Assembly: GCA_016715505.1 (NCBI GenBank) | Contig: JADJZY010000008.1 | Span: forward strand, 66,400-130,399 | Source: Bacteroidota bacterium | Lineage (GTDB): Bacteria > Bacteroidota > Bacteroidia > Chitinophagales > Chitinophagaceae | DNA length: 64,000 nucleotides | Direction of reading: 5' to 3' | Shown: positions 8,420 through 17,200 of the stretch, one piece after another | How positions within the stretch are numbered: position 1 is the stretch's first letter | Layout: each line of letters starts with the position of its first letter | Program-made: the position numbers and the translations under genes | The notes under the pieces: generated by a model | Told to the model about the DNA's origin: nothing | The model's input: only the letters and a program-made list of their open reading frames with translations | The model's database searches: none

Positions 8420-9049
8420 TTAAGCCTTGGGTTTAAAAATATCTTTTTCCATGGTCATTCCATCGGTAAGATGTATGGTGCGGATACCCAATTTTTCAGC
8501 ACTTTGGATATGTTGCAAACTATCGTCGAGGAATAAAGTCTCTTCGGGCTTCAGATGATTATCGTCGAGGATTTTTTGAAAAATAGCCGGATCAGGTTTG
8601 CGTAATCCTACCCGATGCGATAAATAAACCTTATCAAAGAATACTGCCAAACTGGGGTATCCGCAAGTTTGTTGTAAAATTTGATTAAAGGCCTTTTCAT
8701 GAATCTCATTGGTATTGCTGCACAAATATGTATTAAAATGTAGTTGCAATTGTTGTAAAATCTGTAATCGGCGAAGTGGAAAATCTAATAATATACTGTT
8801 CCATGCTTCAATTAATTGTATTTCACTAACAGCTATTCCTGATAACTCCTTTAAGCTGGTAATAAATTCTGCTTCACCAATTTTCCCCGTTTCCAAGGCA
8901 TCAAACAATTCCGTCTGTTCGGCCTGTGAGTATATTTTGGCTGCATCCCGAATACCCAATTTCTCAAAAGCATGAATAGGCTTCTGGTAATCGATATTTA
9001 ATATCACACCACCCAAATCAAAAATTATATTCCGGATTCCTTCTATCAT
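8420..9049 (-). CDS. HAD-superfamily phosphatase (YihX-like)
   Basis: 209 residues from MIEGIRN; six extra residues upstream lack support. HAD motif I is IIFDLGGVILN with nucleophile D11; the usual second Asp is Gly, as in the YihX/GxGV subgroup of sugar phosphatases. Motif II is CSNTNEIH, the motif III lysine is in RKPDPAIF and motif IV is ETLFLDDS. The helical cap between motifs I and II marks subclass IA. By similarity it dephosphorylates a small sugar phosphate in the cytoplasm; the substrate is not predictable. It stands alone, with the lolA terminator just upstream of its start. Confidence 0.85.
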   Translation of the reverse strand: MIEGIRNIIFDLGGVILNIDYQKPIHAFEKLGIRDAAKIYSQAEQTELFDALETGKIGEAEFITSLKELSGIAVSEIQLIEAWNSILLDFPLRRLQILQQLQLHFNTYLCSNTNEIHEKAFNQILQQTCGYPSLAVFFDKVYLSHRVGLRKPDPAIFQKILDDNHLKPEETLFLDDSLQHIQSAEKLGIRTIHLTDGMTMEKDIFKPKA

Positions 9050-9068
9050 AAAAATATTTATCTGCAAA

Positions 9069-9094
9069 ATAAAAAGCAGGACCTAATCCTGCTT
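9069..9094 (-). terminator. Terminator after lolA
   Basis: On the minus strand AAGCAGGA-TTAGG-TCCTGCTT forms an 8-bp stem, followed by TTTATTTT. It lies 20 bp past the lolA stop. Confidence 0.85.
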
Positions 9095-9115
9095 TCAATT
9101 TCTAATTAAATCTTA

Positions 9116-9760
9116 TCACCTCAAATCAACCACTTCCACATTTGGAAATTTCTTGGCATTAAACACAAACATATTATCGTTTAATGCCGGGTTTGGTGTG
9201 TAACCGCTTACTGTATAGGTGTAAACATTTCCATTTTTTTCATACATTTTTCCGCCGGCTACCACACTTTGGGCTTTATCAATCATTAATTCAACCTTGG
9301 TAAACTGTTTGGTACGGTTTGTTGGGGTAAGTACAATCACATCTACTTTTTTACCGCCAACCGTTTGCTCACCTACGTATTTATAAGAATACTCTTTGTC
9401 GTAGAAATTGGTAAACAATTTGGAAGGGGTGAACGTATTTTCGTTTGGATCAAAACTGGAAACCTGAACTTCATTACTTTCTTTCATGTAAGTCCAAACG
9501 GTTTTATTATCGCAATAAATTTCCTGGCCTGAAAGGGTTACATAATATTTATCCCCTTTCATATAAACAACCCCTTTTTTGACTTGCGTTTTGGCATTTT
9601 TAGCCCCTGTAATGGTGATCGAAAAATTGGCTTTTAATGATTTCAGGGTTTTTACTTTTTTGCTAACGTTGTCCAAAATAGATTTTGCTTTTGGATCGCC
9701 TTGAGCAAATAATAGAATACTGATAAATGTAAAAAGGATGGTTGTTGTGAATAATCGCAT
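9116..9760 (-). CDS. lolA: Outer-membrane lipoprotein carrier protein LolA
   Basis: 214 residues from the ATG MRLFTTT; the 30 residues that could be read upstream lack a signal and are rejected. A signal peptide ends at LLFAQG. The mature part has the LolA pattern: SLKANFSITI, GVVYMKGDKYYV, IYCDNKTVWTYMKESNEVQV, then KLFTNFYDKEYSYKY and a late ADRTKQFTKVELMID-like strand. LolA shuttles lipoproteins across the periplasm after release by the LolCDE transporter. It is followed by its own terminator and preceded by the methyltransferase/DAHP synthase unit. Confidence 0.85.
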   Translation of the reverse strand: MRLFTTTILFTFISILLFAQGDPKAKSILDNVSKKVKTLKSLKANFSITITGAKNAKTQVKKGVVYMKGDKYYVTLSGQEIYCDNKTVWTYMKESNEVQVSSFDPNENTFTPSKLFTNFYDKEYSYKYVGEQTVGGKKVDVIVLTPTNRTKQFTKVELMIDKAQSVVAGGKMYEKNGNVYTYTVSGYTPNPALNDNMFVFNAKKFPNVEVVDLR

Positions 9761-9913
9761 TTTCTTTATTTGTGGGCCATAGACCCTGATGAGGTTGCAA
9801 AGATTAAAAAGTATTTGCAAATAGCTTGTGAAGCACTCAGATTCTTTCATGGCATTTTGAAATCCATGATAAATACTTTACATCATTGATAGATTTTTGG
9901 GATTTAATCCTCT

Positions 9914-10708
9914 TTATTTCCCGATCGTATAATAGGCACAAGTAGTCCAGAAATTGCGAAAAAATGGAATCAATCCCAATAAATAGAACTGTTTGCGAGG
10001 TTTTAAGCCGAATTTAAATCGATAAATGGGGTTAATGAGAAACCATTGTCGCTCAATAATCCGAAAACCACTTTGTTTACAAATCCTTTCGAATCTTTCA
10101 ATGCTGATTCCGGTTTGTTTAACATCAATCAGAGAATCTATGGCGTGTTGACCTTCTCCACCCCACTTTAAAATGGCCACATACCACGACATGGGCAATA
10201 AATGATACCAAGGTAATTTAGAAGTCCATTTTCCTTTGGCAATTTGCTGATGTCCTCCAAATGGCATCTACCATGGCGGAAATCCAAAAAATATTTGCCC
10301 CCCGGGCCGAAGTAAGGTCCCTAAGAAAGGAATAAAGGTCTCTTGTCCGTGAATGTGTTCGATAACATCTTTTAAAATAATCAAATCAAAATGCCCTGAA
10401 TACTGATCGGTAAATGATTTTTCAAGGATATTTTGATTCAAAAAAACCATTTTGCCGGTACTAATTTCGTTGGATAGAAAATCTTCTGCCAAATCCAAAC
10501 GGGGTTGATCAAGATCTACGCCTAGGGTAACAAGTCCCCGGTCAAAAAATGGTTTTAGCACCCCTCCTTCCCCACAGCCAACTTCCAGTACACGCATTCC
10601 AGACGCTAACTGCAGCTTCTGTTCTATGAATGGAATGACATAATCACGGGCGTTTTCTACCTGCTGATCAAATCTCATTCGATGGTTACTGTGGTGTTCA
10701 AAGGCCAT
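9914..10708 (-). pseudogene. SAM-dependent methyltransferase interrupted by an in-frame TAG
   Basis: The first part (10268-10708) holds the SAM-binding motif VLEVGCGEGGVLKP and acidic motif GVDLDQPRLDLA, then LIILKDVIEHI and LLRPGGQIFFGFPPW. A TAG at 10268-10270 follows, and the same frame continues at once with MPFGGHQQI and about 110 further residues to 9914. Family members read FPPWxxPFGGHQQ without a break, so one codon (probably CAG or a Tyr codon) has become TAG. The enzyme's substrate is unknown; methyltransferases of this shape often act on cell-envelope glycolipids or quinones. It starts 1 bp after the DAHP synthase stop. Genuine nonsense mutation, sequencing error and readthrough are all possible. 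Confidence 0.75.
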
Positions 10709-10709
10709 T

Positions 10710-11780
10710 TTAATCTTTATTTTCTATGTGTTGCAATTGCTGTAGCTCGTCAATTTGCGTTTGAATCGACTGGTCGTGAATCAATTCAAACAACCTCAGC
10801 ATAAACTTTTCTTTCAATTGGTTTTTTAGCCCCCAATGCGTACGGCTTTCTATGATTTCCTGCCATCGTTCCTTTTGGAAAATGGGCATATTGTGTTTCA
10901 ATTTTACATGGGCTAATTGGCGTACCAATTCCATCCTCTTTCCAACAATATCCACAACCTCAGCATCCATGGTGTCAATCACCTGTCGGATTTGTTCGAT
11001 TTCCAAAGAATCAAATTTTCCGGCTCTTCTCAAGGTCAATCCATCCAATAACTGCCCCAATTGGATAGGAGTGATTTGCTGGGCTGAGTCACTGAGCGCT
11101 TGATCCGGGTCGGGGTGAGTTTCAATCATCAAACCATCAAAATCCAAATCCATGGCTCGTTGTGCTATCTCGGCCAATAAATTTCTTTTTCCACTGATAT
11201 GGCTGATATCACAAAAAATTGGTAATTCGGGATACCGTCGGTGTAATTCAATCGGCAAGGCCCACATAGGTTTATTTCGATACACCGAAGTTGGGTCATA
11301 AGCCGAAAACCCCCGGTGAATGGCTGCAATATTTGTCATACCAGCTTCGAGCATTCTTTCAACGGCCCCACTCCATAATTCAATATCCGGATTCACCGGA
11401 TTTTTTACCAAAACCGCCATCTCACTGCCTTTGAGCGCATCTGCAATTTCCTGAACCATAAACGGATTCACGCTTGTTCTGGCACCGATCCAAATGGCAT
11501 CTATTTGAAATTTCAGGGCGAGTTCTGCCTGTTCGCTGGAGGCCACTTCTATACAAATCGGTTTACCACTGATCTCCTTGACCTGCTTTAACCAAGGCAA
11601 AGCCATTTCGCCACGCCCTTCAAAATGACCCGGTCGGGACCTCGGCTTCCAAATGCCCGCACGAATCATATTCACCGGCATCTCTCGAAATACATGTGCG
11701 ATTTCTATCATTTGAGATTCACTTTCTGCACTACAGGGTCCTGCAATCAGAAAGGGCTTATTTGCCTGAAAAATATTCAT
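10710..11780 (-). CDS. Bifunctional DAHP synthase / chorismate mutase
   Basis: 356 residues from the ATG MNIFQANKP, chosen over an ATG 13 codons earlier because a TACATTTG promoter box lies at 11787-11794. Residues about 1-250 are a KDO8P-synthase-like (type I-beta) DAHP synthase: FLIAGPCSAES, AGIWKPRSRPGHFEG, IWIGARTSVNPF, PVNPD, IFCDISHISGKR and MIETHPDP. Residues about 265-355 are an AroQ-type chorismate mutase: DAEVVDIVGKRMELV and KERWQEIIESR. It catalyses the first step of aromatic amino acid synthesis and the branch from chorismate to prephenate. In this fusion the mutase domain usually also serves feedback control. The methyltransferase follows 1 bp later. Confidence 0.93.
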   Translation of the reverse strand: MNIFQANKPFLIAGPCSAESESQMIEIAHVFREMPVNMIRAGIWKPRSRPGHFEGRGEMALPWLKQVKEISGKPICIEVASSEQAELALKFQIDAIWIGARTSVNPFMVQEIADALKGSEMAVLVKNPVNPDIELWSGAVERMLEAGMTNIAAIHRGFSAYDPTSVYRNKPMWALPIELHRRYPELPIFCDISHISGKRNLLAEIAQRAMDLDFDGLMIETHPDPDQALSDSAQQITPIQLGQLLDGLTLRRAGKFDSLEIEQIRQVIDTMDAEVVDIVGKRMELVRQLAHVKLKHNMPIFQKERWQEIIESRTHWGLKNQLKEKFMLRLFELIHDQSIQTQIDELQQLQHIENKD

Positions 11781-11786
11781 GGACCT

Positions 11787-11794
11787 CAAATGTA
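11787..11794 (-). promoter_or_regulatory. -7 box for DAHP synthase/chorismate mutase
   Basis: TACATTTG on the minus strand, 6 bp before the ATG at 11780; it lies inside the longer alternative frame and so decides the start. Confidence 0.5.
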
Positions 11795-11978
11795 CAACAG
11801 GATTTTTGATTGTACCCACCGCCCGAATTTGCCTAAATTATCCTGTTTTCTGAAAGAGTCTTTGAAGCCAAAATTTATGCTTATCATTGTATTCAAGTGC
11901 AAACCAGGGCGTCATTTCAATGCACCTCCCAACCCGGGTTTTCGCTTACATAAATATTGATACCTAAATTCCGGATTC

Positions 11979-13219
11979 ATGAAATGGATATTCTTTGCAA
12001 TCTTTTGTTTGTTTGCCGCTCCAGTAAGCGCTCAAAATGATGCGAAAAGGACAGTGGCTTTGATGAACGAATGCCTCTCTCTTTTTCCGCAGCAGAAGAA
12101 GGGCAGCTCATTCTCTTTGAGTTGACCGGCACCCTGGATTTTAAACAAAAAAGTACATCTACAAGATCATCTCTTGCTGAAATCAAATCAATCCATGTTG
12201 AAAAATCTGCCATTGGTTATCACGTCAATTATACTTGCCTGGAAGGAAACAATTGTATCAATTTTATTAAGAGCGATATGAATACAACGCCTTTGAATTC
12301 CGGCATCTTTTTCCTGAGCGATCTCAAAGCTGCTAATACACTGGCTTCAGGCTTATTTGAATTGTGCAAAAAATATCAGGGTGCAAATTTGTTATGCTCT
12401 TTGCAATTGGGAAAAGATGATAATGGACAAGAACCGCTTATGAAAATGAATCTGGATGCACCTGCTCAACCTGTTGTGGTGCAAAAAACTGTTCCATCGA
12501 ACCCCGGTAATGCTAAAAAAACAGAAAAAAAGCTCGATCAGGAGGAGGACGATATAGATGATGTGACAGCCAAACCAGCAGAAGAAAAAAAACCTGCACC
12601 TAAACCCAAATCAAGATCTGCAAAAAAAGAAGAAGATATGGATGATGAGGTCGAAGAAGAAAAAAGTTCGAAACCAAAAAAATCAAATTCTCGCAAACAA
12701 AACCGGGATGATGAAGTTGAAAAAGAAGCGCCGGAGCCCCCCACTGAGCGACCTGAACCCTCGGGTACCGATAGTCGCAAAACAGGAACGGATGCCTGTA
12801 ACCGTTGGATGATGGTAGCTGAATCCGGCAAGCAAAAAGACTTCAAGGACATAGAAGGGAAAGAAGTGAATGCCAGTACGAAAATCAACGAAAGCAAACT
12901 AAAAATAAAGGGAGCCAGAAAAAACTATATTTCAAATTATAAAGAATCCCGAGCTTTCATTGCAGAAATAAAAACCCATGCTGACTTTGGCCTTTTATCT
13001 GAAGAATTTGATCAACTTCAAAGTGAATTGGACGAATGTCTGGGTCCTCAGTGGGATACGCACGACCGCTCAGCCGATGAAGAATATAGTGATTATAAAG
13101 GTGAAATACGCGATGTGGAATATCGCCATGAAAGTGATAGCAGTCTGCCCGGAATACGCCTCATCATCCTGGAAGATGGTGAAAAATACACCTTCTTTAT
13201 TCGAATTTGTAAACGTTAA
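11979..13219 (+). CDS. Secreted hypothetical protein with charged linker (frameshifted)
   Basis: A signal peptide MKWIFFAIFCLFAAPVSAQ starts at 11979, but its frame ends at a TGA near 12123, while the rest of the protein (to 13219) is one frame back and has no start of its own except an internal ATG at 12071. One missing base between about 12041 and 12122 would join them. The mature protein has an N-terminal domain (about 130 residues, with ELTGTLDF and YTCLEGNNCINF), a linker of about 110 residues made almost only of Lys, Glu, Asp, Pro and Ser, and a C-terminal domain ending EDGEKYTFFIRICKR. I recognise no family. It converges on lpxC/fabZ. Confidence 0.6.
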
Positions 13220-13268
13220 ACGACCATCGAAGTTCTAATTCGATGTCAATGGTGTTTAACCTTCGCAA

Positions 13269-14675
13269 TTATTTTGTGGCTCGGGGAACAATCTGTGCCA
13301 TCAAGTCAGCTTCGCATACCAGTTTATTGCCTACATAAGCAGTCCCTTTCATTTCGCAAATTCCTCGTCTGATAGGTTGCGTCAATTCCATTTTCATGAT
13401 TAAGGTATCACCCGGCATTACTTTCTGCTTAAATCGTGCATTGTCGATTTTTAAGAAATAGGTATCAAATTGCTTTTCCGGACCACCCTGATTATTTAAG
13501 ACCAATACACCTCCCGTTTGGGCCAATGCTTCTAATTGAAGCACACCCGGGAAGACCGGATTATCCGGGAAATGGCCTGTAAACATCGGTTCATTAAACG
13601 TGACATTTTTAATACCCACGATATGGTTGTCGCTCAACTCGATAATTTTATCCACCAATAAAAATGGATATCGATGAGGCAATAATTTGGAGATATAATT
13701 AATATCATAAATGGCCGGTACAGTAGGGTCGTAAACCGGCACGTCCAACATGGTTTTATTTTTGCGGATATAATCTTTAATCTTTTTCGCAAAGGCAATA
13801 TTGCTCTTATGACCTGGTCGGTAGGCAATGATATTGGCTTTAATTGGATATCCTATGAGCGATAAATCACCCACAATATCCAATAGTTTATGTCGGGCGG
13901 GCTCATTGTGGTGATGTAATTTCAAATTGTTTAAAATACCTTCCTGCTTAACTTCAATATGGTCCTTTTTAAACATCTTGGCCAATTTCTCTAACTCATC
14001 TTTTTCCAACACACGATCAACAACCACGATAGCATTATCCAAATCTCCACCCTTAATGAGGTTGTTATTGTAGAGGTATTCGATTTCATGTAAAAAGCAG
14101 AATGTCCTGCAATTGGCGACTTCTTTTTTAAAGCTTTTCAAACTTTTTAAATAAGCATGTTGTGTACCTAGTACATTCGAATTAAAATCAATCATCGTTG
14201 TGATTTTATATTCGGTACTCGGCGTTGCCACCATTTCTACATTTTTCTCATCATCCGTATAGGCGATATTGGTATCAATAGAAAAATAAATCTTTTTTGC
14301 ATCCTGTTCCACAATGCCAACTTCTTCTATTTTTTCAACAAAGGCCCATGCACTGCCATCCATAATCGGAATTTCCTCGTTATCCAGTGCAATCAAGGCA
14401 TTATCAACCCCCATACCGGTTAATGCCGCCAATATATGTTCTACCGTTGCAACACGAGCGCCCTTTGATTCCAAAGTGGTTCCGCGAGAGGTATCCACTA
14501 CCAAATCAACATCGGCTTTAATAATGGGTTGTTCGGGAAGATCAATCCGTTGAAATTTTAATCCATGACCCGCACTGGCTGGCATAACGGTCATTTTTGT
14601 TTTTAATCCCGTATGTAAGCCGACGCCTTCAATCGTAAATTCTGACTTTAAGGTTTTTTGGTTATCCTGTAACAT
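13269..14675 (-). CDS. lpxC: Bifunctional LpxC deacetylase / FabZ dehydratase
   Basis: 468 residues. Residues 1 to about 310 are LpxC: FTIEGVGLHTG, the zinc ligands in VATVEHILAALTG and in ARHKLLDIVGDL, plus EIPIMDGSA. Residues about 320-468 are FabZ: LPHRYPFLLVDKI, FTGHFPDNPVFPGVLQLEALAQ (catalytic His and Glu) and the late KMELTQPIRRGICEMKG. LpxC commits UDP-3-O-acyl-GlcNAc to lipid A, and FabZ dehydrates 3-hydroxyacyl-ACP, so the fusion couples the two users of hydroxyacyl chains. This fusion is typical of Bacteroidota. It follows lpxD by 9 bp and is probably cotranscribed. Confidence 0.96.
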   Translation of the reverse strand: MLQDNQKTLKSEFTIEGVGLHTGLKTKMTVMPASAGHGLKFQRIDLPEQPIIKADVDLVVDTSRGTTLESKGARVATVEHILAALTGMGVDNALIALDNEEIPIMDGSAWAFVEKIEEVGIVEQDAKKIYFSIDTNIAYTDDEKNVEMVATPSTEYKITTMIDFNSNVLGTQHAYLKSLKSFKKEVANCRTFCFLHEIEYLYNNNLIKGGDLDNAIVVVDRVLEKDELEKLAKMFKKDHIEVKQEGILNNLKLHHHNEPARHKLLDIVGDLSLIGYPIKANIIAYRPGHKSNIAFAKKIKDYIRKNKTMLDVPVYDPTVPAIYDINYISKLLPHRYPFLLVDKIIELSDNHIVGIKNVTFNEPMFTGHFPDNPVFPGVLQLEALAQTGGVLVLNNQGGPEKQFDTYFLKIDNARFKQKVMPGDTLIMKMELTQPIRRGICEMKGTAYVGNKLVCEADLMAQIVPRATK

Positions 14676-14684
14676 TCGATTTTT

Positions 14685-15737
14685 TTAATTGATCGTTTTT
14701 GGTTGTTGTTTTTCTTCGAGGGCCCTTTCCAATACTTCTATTCGCTTCAGCAATTCTGGTAGTTTTCGCATCACTGCCTGACTTCTTAAGGATGCTTGAT
14801 ATTCAAATGCAGGGGATCCGGTTAAGGCACTTCCTGCTTTGCTCACTTCTTTCGAAACACCACTTTGTGCATTGATTCTTACCTGATCTGCAATTTTGAT
14901 ATGTCCTACAATTCCTGCCTGTCCGCCAATCATCACATATTTTCCAATTTTTGTACTCCCCGATATGCCTGCCTGAGCCGCCACCACAGTGTGTTCGCCT
15001 ATTTCTACATTATGGGCTACTTGTATCAAATTATCCAGCTTGGCTCCTTTTCGTATAATGGTCGCTCCCATGGTAGCCCGATCAATGGTACAATTGGCTC
15101 CAATCTCCACATGATCTTCGATAATCACGTGCCCGATTTGAGGGATTTTTTTAAATTGACCGTTCTCCAGTGCAAAACCAAATCCATCACTCCCCACTAC
15201 TGTTCCGGAATGAATGATCACCCCTTCTCCAATCACACAGTCTTTGTACACTTTAACACCCGAATATAACACACTCCCCTTTCCTACTCGTACACCTTTT
15301 CCAATATACACATGCGGATAAATAATCACACCATCCTCGAGCACCGCCTCATCATCAATATAGGCAAAGGCTCCAACATAACATTTTTCTCCAACCCGTG
15401 CTTTTTCGCTAACATGCGATCCAGCCTCCACGCCCTGATGATGTCCATTCCCCACTATATCCTGATAGGTTTGCAACAAAAGGGCAAAAGCCGCATAAGC
15501 ATCTTTCACCCGAATAAGCGTAGCTTCCAAATCCTGTTTTAAGCTCACTTGTTCATTCAGTAATATGATGGACGCCTTCGTAGTATACAAATAATCTTCA
15601 TACTTGGGATTTGCTAAAAAGCAAATATCCCCTTCTTGACCTTCTTCTATTTTAGCAAATGATTGCACACTCACTTGCGGATTGCCCACAATTTGTCCTT
15701 GTACAACAGCGGCTATTTGTTGTGCTGTAAATTTCAT
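14685..15737 (-). CDS. lpxD: UDP-3-O-acylglucosamine N-acyltransferase LpxD
   Basis: 350 residues. An N-terminal uridine-binding domain (FTAQQIAAVVQGQIVGN, FAKIEEGQEGDICFLANPKY) is followed by a left-handed beta-helix of hexapeptide repeats from about residue 105 to 300 and a C-terminal coiled helix. The catalytic His lies in QVAHNVEIGEHTVVAAQAGISGS. The enzyme adds the second hydroxyacyl chain to the lipid A precursor made by LpxC. It is followed at 9 bp by lpxC/fabZ and has a strong promoter overlapping the 3' end of the HD gene upstream. Confidence 0.96.
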   Translation of the reverse strand: MKFTAQQIAAVVQGQIVGNPQVSVQSFAKIEEGQEGDICFLANPKYEDYLYTTKASIILLNEQVSLKQDLEATLIRVKDAYAAFALLLQTYQDIVGNGHHQGVEAGSHVSEKARVGEKCYVGAFAYIDDEAVLEDGVIIYPHVYIGKGVRVGKGSVLYSGVKVYKDCVIGEGVIIHSGTVVGSDGFGFALENGQFKKIPQIGHVIIEDHVEIGANCTIDRATMGATIIRKGAKLDNLIQVAHNVEIGEHTVVAAQAGISGSTKIGKYVMIGGQAGIVGHIKIADQVRINAQSGVSKEVSKAGSALTGSPAFEYQASLRSQAVMRKLPELLKRIEVLERALEEKQQPKTIN

Positions 15738-15773
15738 AACACCTTTCAGGGTTTCAAATCATTTTTAAGGTAG

Positions 15774-15803
15774 CAAATGTAATGTTTTTTCACTGGTACC
15801 AAA
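15774..15803 (-). promoter_or_regulatory. lpxD promoter (TTTG-N18-TACATTTG)
   Basis: On the minus strand TTTG (15800-15803) and TACATTTG (15774-15781) are 18 bp apart. The -33 box lies inside the last codons of the HD hydrolase gene. The box ends 36 bp before the lpxD ATG. Confidence 0.7.
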
Positions 15804-16965
15804 GCCCGGCATGGATCAGGCTATGGTCTACTTCGGAGATATCAAGTTCTGTGCCGTTTTTAAACAGAATACGAATTCGTTCATTTTCAGCATGATAGGT
15901 CTGGTTACTACTCACTTCCTGCATTAAATAGTAATGCAGGTCTTTATCGTCTAAATTTAATTGTACCTGTATCTGATTCTTTAATTGCGCAAATAAGTCC
16001 CGATCCGGCTGATCACTAAATACTACTTTAAACAATTTGCGCGACAATAACCGTTCACACAAATCCGATAAAATGACATCTCCTGACCGACTCCACACTT
16101 TGATAGCAGCATTGATATCACTATCATCCAATTCTAAAAAATATTTTAAACATTGTTCATCTTTTTCAAAAGCGAGCCGATCAGATTCATGATTCAGGAA
16201 AAAATCCAAGGCCGGTGTTGCAAATAATTTTTGTCCGGTACGGCTCAATTCCTTTGCTCGTTTCAGGATATTCACCAGCATCAACTCCGAACTTAACACC
16301 GTTTTGTGCATATACACCTGCATATACATGAGGCGACGTGCTATCAAAAAATTCTCTGCCGAATGAATCCCTTTCTCTTCGATCAGCAATTGATCATCCT
16401 TTACACATAGCATTTTAATAATCCGATCGTACCCAATCACCCCCTCAGATACACCTGTAAAAAAACTATCTCTTGCCAAATAATCCAGTCTGTCTACATC
16501 CAATTGCGAACTCACCAGTTGATGTAAAAATCTTTTTGGATAGGTCCCTTTAAAAATCGCCCTGGCCATATCGAGCTGCCCATTAAACTGCTTATTTAAT
16601 CGTTCCATAATCATCAACGAAAGTTCTTCGTGATGCATATCTACCAGAGAATGTTCCAGTGCATGTGAAAATGGACCATGACCGATGTCATGGAGTAAAA
16701 TGGCCAATTGCGCCGCTTGAAATTCTTCATCACTGATATCAGTGCCTTTTAGTCGCAATTCATTCAATGCAAGCGTCATCAAATGATAAGCCCCCAAACT
16801 ATGATGCAAGCGGGTATGCACAGCACCCGGATAAACCAGATAGGCCAATGCCATTTGTTTAATCCGACGCAAGCGCTGATAATCGGGATGCGCAATAATT
16901 TGATAAATCAATTCATCTTTAATAGTGATAAATCCATGTACCGGGTCATTAATGATTTTATGCAC
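15790..16965 (-). CDS. HD-domain phosphohydrolase (YwfO/dNTPase-like)
   Basis: 391 residues. The HD metal site is spread as in the deoxynucleotide triphosphohydrolase group: RLHHSLGAYHL (His), LLHDIGHGPFSHALEH (HD pair) and LDVDRLDYLARDSFFTG (Asp). The N-terminus MHKIINDPVHGFITIKD matches the widespread Bacteroidota protein found beside lpxD, where it is generally annotated as HD domain-containing protein. By family it hydrolyses nucleoside triphosphates. No recognisable allosteric domain was identified in the C-terminal half. It probably shares a transcript with lpxD, although lpxD has its own promoter. Confidence 0.85.
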   Translation of the reverse strand: MHKIINDPVHGFITIKDELIYQIIAHPDYQRLRRIKQMALAYLVYPGAVHTRLHHSLGAYHLMTLALNELRLKGTDISDEEFQAAQLAILLHDIGHGPFSHALEHSLVDMHHEELSLMIMERLNKQFNGQLDMARAIFKGTYPKRFLHQLVSSQLDVDRLDYLARDSFFTGVSEGVIGYDRIIKMLCVKDDQLLIEEKGIHSAENFLIARRLMYMQVYMHKTVLSSELMLVNILKRAKELSRTGQKLFATPALDFFLNHESDRLAFEKDEQCLKYFLELDDSDINAAIKVWSRSGDVILSDLCERLLSRKLFKVVFSDQPDRDLFAQLKNQIQVQLNLDDKDLHYYLMQEVSSNQTYHAENERIRILFKNGTELDISEVDHSLIHAGLWYQ

Positions 16966-17081
16966 GCTGTTTATTTCTGGAAACGAAAGTAGAACTTTTC
17001 AATTAAATGTCCGAGAAAGCCACTTTGGCAGGATGATCTTGGTCTTTCTGCGGCATCAGCCAACCTGCTCTCGGCTCATAT

Positions 17082-17130
17082 GTTGCCTCAGATTCGACAA
17101 AATTAAATAAATCGCTCAAAATGAGGCAAC
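17082..17130. repeat. 9-bp inverted repeat
   Basis: GTTGCCTCA at 17082-17090 and TGAGGCAAC at 17122-17130 are perfect inverted arms separated by 31 bp, upstream of the HD gene. No T tract follows, so it is not a plain terminator; an operator is possible. Confidence 0.4.
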
Positions 17131-17200
17131 GATACCGCCTCCATCAGGCCTGAATCATCACCTGCCTTTCTATTTACTTTTAAAGAGGTGCGATATCCAA

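Noticed and set aside
8420..9049. Catalytically dead HAD protein because the second Asp of motif I is Gly
   Set aside because: The D-L-G-x-V form is normal in YihX-type phosphatases; the other motifs are complete.
12538..12897. Antisense serine-rich frame of 119 residues
   Set aside because: It is the shadow of the Lys/Glu-rich linker on the opposite strand.
13225..13245. Hairpin CATCGAA/TTCGATG as a bidirectional terminator between convergent genes
   Set aside because: No T run follows on either strand.
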